64,000 nt of DNA from an uncultured Cyclobacteriaceae bacterium (GTDB lineage Bacteria > Bacteroidota > Bacteroidia > Cytophagales > Cyclobacteriaceae), in NCBI GenBank assembly GCA_937146645.1, contig CAKZRQ010000012.1, positions 430,777 to 494,776 of the forward strand. The letters run 5' to 3'. Under the pieces are notes generated by a model. It was not told the origin of the DNA. It saw nothing but the letters and a program-made list of their open reading frames with translations, and did not search any database. A program made the position numbers and the translations under genes. Positions 58,651 to 64,000 of this stretch are shown one piece after another (position 1 is the first letter of the stretch; the number at the start of each line of letters is the position of its first letter).

Positions 58651-59744
58651 CCTTTATAAAGAGGAAGTTTTTCCACCTGTGCCTTAAGGGTTTTATTTCG
58701 GACCTGGATAAAGATTTCTGTACCGGCTTTGGCAAACTCCTTCTTCACATATCCTAATCCAATTCCTACGTTCATGCTTGGAGACATAGTTCCAGAGGTC
58801 ACTTCTCCGATGCCTTCACCATTTTCATTGACGATAGGGTAATGCCCTCTTGGTATTCCTCTTTCCTGCATGATGAATCCCACCAACCTTCTTGTTATGC
58901 CTGCTTCTTTTTGAGCCTGCAAAGCTTCTGAGTTTGTGAAATCCTTGGTGAATTTGGTGATCCAACCCAGGCCAGCTTCGATAGGAGAGGTGGTATCGTC
59001 AATATCATTGCCATAGAGGCAATAACCCATCTCCATTCTTAAAGTATCTCGAGCCCCTAAACCAATGGGTTTGATATCAAATCCTTTTCCTGCTTCAAAA
59101 ATGGCTTTCCAAACTTCCTCCGCATCTTCATTTTTCACATAAATCTCAAATCCACCAGCGCCGGTGTAGCCCGTTCCAGATATGACTACATCCTTCTTGC
59201 CAGCGAATTCTCCAACTGTAAAATGATAGAATTTTACCCCTGCCAGATCCACAGGTGTAAGGGACTGAACAGCTGCTATAGCTTTTGGTCCTTGCACAGC
59301 AAAGAGGGAGATCTCATCTGAAATGTTGGTAAGCTTTGCACCCATGGTGTTGTGCTCAATCACCCAAGCCCAATCTTTCTCAATATTTGAAGCATTAACC
59401 ACTAGCATGTATTTCTCATCAGAGAATCGATAAACTATCAGATCATCCACTATTCCTCCAGAGGCATTTGGAAAGCATGAATACTGCGCCTGAAAATCAA
59501 CGAGCTTAGAAGCATCGTTGGAAGTAACTTTCTGGATCAGGTTTAAAGCTTCAGGGCCTTCTACCATAAACTCACCCATGTGGGACACATCGAAGACCCC
59601 AACTCCCTGTCGAACACAAATATGTTCTTCCTTATCGGAACTATACCTTACAGGCATATTGTACCCTGCGAAAGGCACCATTTTCCCTCCTAAAGATTCA
59701 TGAATGTCATTGAGCTGGATTTTCTTGATGTTTTCTTCCATCAT
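58647..59744 (-). CDS. gcvT: Aminomethyltransferase (glycine cleavage T protein)
   Basis: 365 residues. It takes the aminomethyl group from the H protein to tetrahydrofolate. [79 protein letters not shown] and [19 protein letters not shown] are all standard. The ATG lies 5 codons into the MMEE start; either Met could serve. No gcvH or gcvP is adjacent, as is common in Bacteroidota, and I see no glycine riboswitch in the 130 bases upstream. Confidence 0.96.
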   Translation of the reverse strand: MMEENIKKIQLNDIHESLGGKMVPFAGYNMPVRYSSDKEEHICVRQGVGVFDVSHMGEFMVEGPEALNLIQKVTSNDASKLVDFQAQYSCFPNASGGIVDDLIVYRFSDEKYMLVVNASNIEKDWAWVIEHNTMGAKLTNISDEISLFAVQGPKAIAAVQSLTPVDLAGVKFYHFTVGEFAGKKDVVISGTGYTGAGGFEIYVKNEDAEEVWKAIFEAGKGFDIKPIGLGARDTLRMEMGYCLYGNDIDDTTSPIEAGLGWITKFTKDFTNSEALQAQKEAGITRRLVGFIMQERGIPRGHYPIVNENGEGIGEVTSGTMSPSMNVGIGLGYVKKEFAKAGTEIFIQVRNKTLKAQVEKLPLYKG

Positions 59745-59830
59745 TTATGGGTTTATAGTTTTGCTGGCAAATGTAATGTTTGGCAGTGGGATTATGCCTC
59801 CATTTAAATAATTTGAATTGGGTTTAGGGC

Positions 59831-59853
59831 AAAAAAAAACAGCCCGAAGGCTG
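59831..59853 (-). terminator. Intrinsic terminator after the A-type Fe-S gene
   Basis: Minus strand CAGCC-TTCG-GGCTG hairpin followed by nine T, 22 bases after the stop at 59875. The UUCG tetraloop closes it well. Confidence 0.9.
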
Positions 59854-59874
59854 CTTTATTTGATTCAGATGGGA

Positions 59875-60201
59875 TCAAACTGAGAAGCTTTCACCACATC
59901 CACAAGTTCTGTTAGCATTTGGATTTACAAATTGGAAACCCTTTCCATTAAGTCCATCTGTGAATTCCAGGGTAGTTCCTGCTAAATACAGCAAGCTCTT
60001 TCTATCCACAAGAACCTTTACACCCTTATCTTCAAACACGTGATCCGTTTCAGTCTGAGTCGCATCAAAGCTTAGATCGTACATCAAGCCTGAGCAACCT
60101 CCCCCTTTCACTGAAACACGGATATTTTCATCCTGAGCTCTTCCTTCTTCCTGACGCAATTCAAGGATTCTGTCCTTTGCCTTGTCTGAAACGATTATCA
60201 T
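59875..60201 (-). CDS. A-type iron-sulfur cluster carrier (IscA/SufA/ErpA)
   Basis: 108 residues. The three ligand Cys are present: VKGGGCSGLMYDL (Cys36) and NRTCGCGESFSV (Cys100, Cys102). It carries or inserts Fe-S clusters. It stands alone, with no suf or isc genes nearby. Compare the Cys-poor relative at 48776-49090. Confidence 0.95.
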   Translation of the reverse strand: MIIVSDKAKDRILELRQEEGRAQDENIRVSVKGGGCSGLMYDLSFDATQTETDHVFEDKGVKVLVDRKSLLYLAGTTLEFTDGLNGKGFQFVNPNANRTCGCGESFSV

Positions 60202-60271
60202 ATCTTATTTATCTTTACTTCCACTTTTCTAAACTGATCTTTAAACACTCGTGTTTGCTAAAAGATTCACA

Positions 60272-60279
60272 CAAATATA
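60272..60279 (-). promoter_or_regulatory. -7 element for the A-type Fe-S gene
   Basis: TATATTTG on the minus strand matches TAnnTTTG, 70 bases ahead of the ATG at 60201. It would give a 5' UTR of about 65 bases. No convincing -33 TTTG. Confidence 0.4.
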
Positions 60280-60291
60280 AGAATTATCAGA

Positions 60292-60693
60292 ATGAGGAAA
60301 ATCGAGCATATTGGAATTGCGGTTAATGATCTTGAGAAATCTAATCAGCTTTTCGCAAAGCTTTTGGGAAAAGAACACTTCAAAACGGAGGTGGTAGAAG
60401 GGGAGGCAGTGGAAACCTCTTTTTTTCAGGTGGGTGAGACCAAAGTCGAATTGCTTCAGGCGACTAATGATAGTTCTGCTATCGCAAAGTATTTAACGAA
60501 GAAGTCCGAGGGAGTACATCATATTGCTTTTGACGTAGAAGACATTAACCAGGAAGTGGCTCGGTTAAAGAGTGAAGGCTTTGAGATTCTGAATGAAATA
60601 CCAAAGGAAGGTGCAGACAATAAATTAGTCGTATTTTTGCACCCGAAAAGCACCAATGGAGTTTTGGTAGAGCTTTGTCAGGAAAAATCCTGA
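60292..60693 (+). CDS. mce: Methylmalonyl-CoA epimerase
   Basis: 133 residues, VOC fold. KIEHIGIAVNDLEKSNQLF (metal His), VELLQATN (Glu/Gln region), SEGVHHIAFDVEDINQEV (His) and GVLVELCQ (Glu) are the metal ligands. It interconverts (R)- and (S)-methylmalonyl-CoA for odd-chain or propionyl-CoA metabolism. The mutase is not in the window; the acyl-CoA carboxylase beta subunit at 41810 might belong to a related pathway. thiL follows after 19 bases. Confidence 0.94.
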   Translation: MRKIEHIGIAVNDLEKSNQLFAKLLGKEHFKTEVVEGEAVETSFFQVGETKVELLQATNDSSAIAKYLTKKSEGVHHIAFDVEDINQEVARLKSEGFEILNEIPKEGADNKLVVFLHPKSTNGVLVELCQEKS

Positions 60694-60712
60694 TCCCAAA
60701 AGAAAAAATTAC

Positions 60713-61744
60713 ATGTCGGAAAAAAGAACAGAGATAGGCGATCTTGGAGAATTTGGCCTGATCGAGCACATTAATGAAAAGGTGAAGCTTTCTCAAAAGT
60801 CCACCTTGAAGGGAATTGGAGATGATGCCGCAGTTATAGATGCAGGAGATCATGTGAAAGTGGTTTCTACGGATTTATTAGTGGAGGGTGTCCATTTTGA
60901 TTTATCCTATGCTCCACTTCCACATGTTGGGTTTAAGGCTGTGGCTGTCAATGTCTCTGACATCGCTGCCATGAATGCCATTCCAAAGCAGATCACTGTC
61001 AGCATTGCCTTATCTAATCGTTTTAGTGTTGAGGCTGTGGATGCATTGTACCAGGGAATCTATGCTGCCTGCGAACACTATAACGTTGATTTGGTAGGAG
61101 GAGATACCACCGCTTCCAGGTCCGGATTAGTGATTTCTGTTACAGCTATCGGTGAGACTAGCCAGGATCAAATCTCCTATCGCGATGGAGCGAAGGAAAA
61201 TGATATTCTTTGTGTAACAGGAGATCTTGGTGGGGCCTTGGTTGGCTTACAGATTCTCGAAAGAGAAAAGCAGGTTTTCTTAGCCAATCCTGACATGAAA
61301 CCAGAGCTGGATAAATATACTTTGGTTACGGGTCGACAGCTAAAGCCGGATCCCCGAATGGACATCATTCATGAGCTTAAGGAGTTGGGCGTTAAGCCAA
61401 CCAGTATGATGGATGTTTCGGATGGATTGGCCTCTGAGATTTTCCATATTTGTAAGGCTTCTAATGTGGGAGCTATGATCTATGAAGATAAGCTTCCTAT
61501 AGACAAGCAGACATTCGATACCGCTGTGGAATTAAATCTGGATCCAATTACTTGTGTACTGAATGGGGGAGAGGATTATGAATTGCTCTTCACCATTTCT
61601 CAGGATGATTTTAAGAAACTAGAGAAGCATCCAGATATTCATTTTATAGGTCATATGACCAAAGCCGAGGAAGGAAAGTTCCTAGTCACGAAGAGCGGAA
61701 CAGCGGTAAAAATCAAAGCTCAAGGTTGGCAGCATTTTGATTAA
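60713..61744 (+). CDS. thiL: Thiamine-monophosphate kinase
   Basis: 343 residues. GDLGEFGLIEHI, KGIGDDAAVI, VSTDLLVEGVHFDLSYAPLPHVGFKAVAVNVSDIAAMNAIP, DLVGGDTTAS and TSMMDVSDGLASEIFHI match ThiL of the PurM-like superfamily. It adds the last phosphate to make thiamine pyrophosphate. It ends at a strong bidirectional terminator. Confidence 0.96.
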   Translation: MSEKRTEIGDLGEFGLIEHINEKVKLSQKSTLKGIGDDAAVIDAGDHVKVVSTDLLVEGVHFDLSYAPLPHVGFKAVAVNVSDIAAMNAIPKQITVSIALSNRFSVEAVDALYQGIYAACEHYNVDLVGGDTTASRSGLVISVTAIGETSQDQISYRDGAKENDILCVTGDLGGALVGLQILEREKQVFLANPDMKPELDKYTLVTGRQLKPDPRMDIIHELKELGVKPTSMMDVSDGLASEIFHICKASNVGAMIYEDKLPIDKQTFDTAVELNLDPITCVLNGGEDYELLFTISQDDFKKLEKHPDIHFIGHMTKAEEGKFLVTKSGTAVKIKAQGWQHFD

Positions 61745-61791
61745 AAATTGATTTAATTAAATAGTTATATAAAACTGATTATCAGATAAAT

Positions 61792-61826
61792 AAAAAGCCT
61801 CACTAAAACGATTGGTGAGGCTTTTT
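61792..61826. terminator. Bidirectional intrinsic terminator after thiL
   Basis: AAAAAGCCTCAC (61792-61803) and GTGAGGCTTTTT (61815-61826) form a perfect 12-pair stem with an 11-base loop, between convergent genes. Confidence 0.92.
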
Positions 61827-61843
61827 ATTTTGATTTTTTGTTC

Positions 61844-62221
61844 TTACTCGTTTGGATATGGAACGTAGACAAAACTTGTAAACGCCCCATCAATTACGAA
61901 TAAGCAGCAGAATTCATCTGGATCTTTATAAGCCTTTTTGAAGTCATCTAAAGTCTCTTCCGGAATAAGCTTTCTTTGCACGAATTCATCCACATAAGTA
62001 ATGAAGTAATTCCAATCCAAGTCCTTCTCTTCCTTACCCAAAAAGATTTTGCCAATAGGCTGGATATCCTTGGAGATTGGGAAGATCGGATAATCAGAAA
62101 AGCCCCTTGATCTAACCTGGTATGAAGCATCTTTTAGCACCTCTGAAATTTTGACAAAATCTGAGGTGATGGTTCCTAAGTATTTGCCACTAAGCTCTGG
62201 GTCGTTGAAATCTGAAATCAT
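61844..62221 (-). CDS. Conserved hypothetical protein coupled to RlmD
   Basis: 125 residues, soluble. SYQVRSRGFSDYPIFPISKDIQPIGKIFLGKEEKDLDWNYFITYVDEFVQRKLI resembles small conserved Bacteroidota proteins of no known role. No catalytic motif visible. Its ATG overlaps the methyltransferase stop by 4 bases, so it is probably translated with it. Confidence 0.7.
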   Translation of the reverse strand: MISDFNDPELSGKYLGTITSDFVKISEVLKDASYQVRSRGFSDYPIFPISKDIQPIGKIFLGKEEKDLDWNYFITYVDEFVQRKLIPEETLDDFKKAYKDPDEFCCLFVIDGAFTSFVYVPYPNE

Positions 62222-63624
62222 GACTTAAGAATTAAACGTACGACATTTTCTACATGGTATGTCTGCGGAAACATATCCACTGGCTGTACTCTATCTACTT
62301 TATATTTTTCATCGAGAAGCGCCAGGTCTCTTGCCTGAGTAGCTGGATTACATGACACATATACAATGGTCGGTGCCTCCAGTCTGAGTAGCATCTGAAC
62401 TACCTTTTCATCCATTCCAGCCCTTGGCGGATCAGTAATGATCACATCCGGAGCTGAATGATTCGAAATGAAGTCCTCATTGAGGATTTCTTTCATATCA
62501 CCAGCGTAGAAAAGCGTGTTGTCGATGCTATTGATCTCAGAATTGATCTTAGCATCTTCTATTGCTGCCTCGACATATTCTACACCAATCACCTCCTTGG
62601 CCTGCTTTGCTACGAAGTTCGCTATGGTACCTGTACCGGTATACAGATCATAAACCACCTCATCTCCTGTTAGCGCAGCAAAGTCTCTGGCAACCTTGTA
62701 TAGCTCATAGGCTTGAAGGGAATTGGTTTGATAGAAGGATTTTGGGCCAATTCTAAACTTGAGACCTTCCATCTCTTCTTCGATATATGGAAGCCCATGA
62801 TATGTGATCAATTCCAAGTCGTGGAACGTTTCGTTTCCTTTGGTATTTATCACATAGAGGAGCGAAGTGATATCCGTGAATTTTCCTTTAAGAAAATCCA
62901 TTACTATTTTTATTGACTCTTGGTCAAGTTCTCCAAATTGAACGATGACCATGGTTTGATCGGTACTGGTGGTACGGATGATCAGGTTTCTTAAAAGACC
63001 TTTCTGCGCCCTAATGTCATAAAAGCTCAGCTTGTTTTCCAAGGCAAAGGTTCTAAGACTATTGCGGATGTCATTCGATAGACCGCCTTGTAGATAACAA
63101 TGATCTACATCTACGATTTTATCAAACATTCGTGGTATATGGAACCCTAGAGCATTTCTCTCAAATTCTTCTCCTGATTGGATTTGTTCAAGGGTGAGCC
63201 ATTTCTTGTTAGAGAAGGTAAAATCCAACTTGTTTCGATAGTATTGAGTTTGCTCGGAGCCAAGGATTGGCGAAATCTCTGGTAACTCTACTTTCGCGAT
63301 CCTCTCCAACTGATCGATAACCTGCTGCTGCTTGTATTCTTTTTGCAGCTCATAGTTAATATGCTGCCATTTGCATCCACCGCAGGTGCCAAAGTGATCG
63401 CAGAAAGGTTCAACTCGATCTTTTGAATAGGTATGGAATGCCACCGGAACAGCTTCCATGAATGAGCCTCTTCCTTTAGTGACCCGAGCATCTATTTCAT
63501 CTCCAGGAGCAACTCCCGTCACAAAAACTACTTTTTCTTCATGATAGCCAAGGCATTTACCCTCAGAGGCGATCTTCTCGATTTTGAGGTTTTTAATGAC
63601 CTTGTTTTTCATTTTCCTTGACAT
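62218..63624 (-). CDS. rlmD: 23S rRNA (uracil-5-)-methyltransferase, RlmD/RumA type
   Basis: 468 residues. A TRAM domain (about 7-60) is followed by the Fe4S4 cysteines in EPFCDHFGTCGGCKW (75, 81, 84), with the fourth in DVDHCYLQ. The SAM domain has VVYDLYTGTGTIANFVA, and DVIITDPPRAGMDEKV and VYVSCNPATQARDL carry the nucleophilic Cys. It methylates U1939-type or U747-type positions; Bacteroidota carry one or more such enzymes, so the exact site is uncertain. Confidence 0.94.
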   Translation of the reverse strand: MSRKMKNKVIKNLKIEKIASEGKCLGYHEEKVVFVTGVAPGDEIDARVTKGRGSFMEAVPVAFHTYSKDRVEPFCDHFGTCGGCKWQHINYELQKEYKQQQVIDQLERIAKVELPEISPILGSEQTQYYRNKLDFTFSNKKWLTLEQIQSGEEFERNALGFHIPRMFDKIVDVDHCYLQGGLSNDIRNSLRTFALENKLSFYDIRAQKGLLRNLIIRTTSTDQTMVIVQFGELDQESIKIVMDFLKGKFTDITSLLYVINTKGNETFHDLELITYHGLPYIEEEMEGLKFRIGPKSFYQTNSLQAYELYKVARDFAALTGDEVVYDLYTGTGTIANFVAKQAKEVIGVEYVEAAIEDAKINSEINSIDNTLFYAGDMKEILNEDFISNHSAPDVIITDPPRAGMDEKVVQMLLRLEAPTIVYVSCNPATQARDLALLDEKYKVDRVQPVDMFPQTYHVENVVRLILKS

Positions 63625-63721
63625 GGCCGCAAAATTAGGGAAAATGAATCAGACAGCTTAATGACCATAAACAAATATATCCTGTGAGCCTGAGAAGTTC
63701 TATGTAATTGCTTCATTTCCC

Positions 63722-63729
63722 TATCTTTG
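63722..63729 (+). promoter_or_regulatory. -7 element for the SDR gene
   Basis: TATCTTTG matches TAnnTTTG and ends 7 bases ahead of the ATG at 63737, so the transcript would be almost leaderless. The nearest TTG upstream (63708-63710) is too close for a -33 element. Confidence 0.55.
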
Positions 63730-63736
63730 ATCACAT

Positions 63737-64000
63737 ATGAAATCATCACATTTCAACGATAAAGTCGTAGTGATTACCGGAGCAACTTCAGGAATTGGAG
63801 AGGCATGTGCAGAAGTATTTGGTGAAGCAGGGGCTAAGTTGGTAATCACAGGGCGCAATCCAGAAAAGCTTAAAAAAACCTCAGAAAGGCTTGAAGACAA
63901 AGGTTTTGATTTTTTGGCTGTTTTGGCTGATGCCGCTTCAGAAGAAGATAATCAAAAAATGGCCGATGCTGCATTAGAGAAATACGGTAGAATCGATATT
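63737..64000 (+). CDS. Short-chain dehydrogenase/reductase (N-terminal part, cut by window end)
   Basis: 88 codons visible. DKVVVITGATSGIGEACAEVFGEAGAKLVITGRNPEKL shows the TGxxxGIG cofactor loop and the R of an NADP-preferring GRN turn. LADAASEEDNQKMADAALEKYGRIDI is the usual NNAG-preceding segment. The catalytic Ser-Tyr-Lys lie beyond the window. The substrate cannot be told. Confidence 0.9.
   Translation, partial: MKSSHFNDKVVVITGATSGIGEACAEVFGEAGAKLVITGRNPEKLKKTSERLEDKGFDFLAVLADAASEEDNQKMADAALEKYGRIDI

Noticed and set aside
59745..59874. Glycine riboswitch before gcvT
   Set aside because: The upstream gap has no paired G-rich aptamer-like helices and holds the terminator of the neighbouring gene.

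Overview
ORGANISM. The window looks like chromosomal DNA of a Bacteroidota bacterium, most likely order Cytophagales and near the Algoriphagus/Cyclobacteriaceae group. This is inferred, not computed. The signs are several promoters of the Bacteroidota type (TAnnTTTG at -7, once with TTTG 19 bp upstream), weak Shine-Dalgarno sequences, families typical of the phylum (DUF6090, a Bacteroidota-style LptD, an orphan Pycsar-type TM protein, I42 inhibitor and metalloprotease lipoproteins) and a DivIVA-domain protein. I see no phage, insertion sequence, CRISPR array, rRNA or tRNA. Coding density is very high, and only one stretch longer than 300 bases lacks a conventional gene (32308-32681). LAYOUT. 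1-9117, minus strand: a sulfatase and an endonuclease/exonuclease/phosphatase-fold protein (ATGA overlap), then an unusually long carotenoid-oxygenase-like protein whose stop codon abuts the start of a giant kinase-AAA-GAF signalling protein cut off by the window edge. 9159-16690: an AsmA-like envelope protein, GltS, a PIF1-like helicase, a DUF6090 protein and an exported M20 peptidase. 16856-20000: an ECF sigma factor and a transmembrane Ser/Thr kinase with TPRs, one base apart. 20013-26002: a lipoprotein related to cholesterol-dependent cytolysins, a Rossmann protein, a NYN-LOTUS protein, a dienelactone hydrolase, the orphan Pycsar-type protein, a chagasin-like inhibitor and a SIMPL protein. 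26044-33776, minus strand: aromatic amino acid biosynthesis, read in the order DAHP synthase/chorismate mutase copy 1, copy 2, aroB, aroA, pheA, aminotransferase, tyrA. 33921-38094: proline dehydrogenase, lysS, arginine deiminase. 38097-46447: lptD, an amidase, an acyl-CoA carboxylase beta subunit, a SirB1-like protein, a redoxin, an Sfp-type phosphopantetheinyl transferase and a WD40 protein. 46453-51957: DivIVA, folB, small conserved proteins, two thioredoxin/IscA-type proteins and dtd. 52006-64000: a leishmanolysin-like lipoprotein, a ModF-like double ABC protein, a Tat-type class V aminotransferase, MarC, MazG, comB, gcvT, an A-type Fe-S carrier, methylmalonyl-CoA epimerase, thiL, an RlmD-type methyltransferase and the start of an SDR gene. 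MOST INTERESTING. The gap between the two DAHP synthase copies holds a complete transcription attenuator. It has a -33/-7 promoter, a 31-codon leader peptide with eight aromatic residues in nine (YFTFFYFYF), a sequence inside the leader gene that can pair with the 5' arm of the terminator, and a GAAA-loop terminator with a U-tract just before the second DAHP synthase. A second intrinsic terminator lies between that gene and aroB. This suggests that Phe/Tyr-tRNA charging controls the pathway by ribosome stalling. Other points of interest are the CDC-like lipoprotein, the orphan Pycsar-type TM protein, a double ABC protein with complementary loss of ATP-site motifs, and an A-type Fe-S protein lacking the C-terminal CxC.
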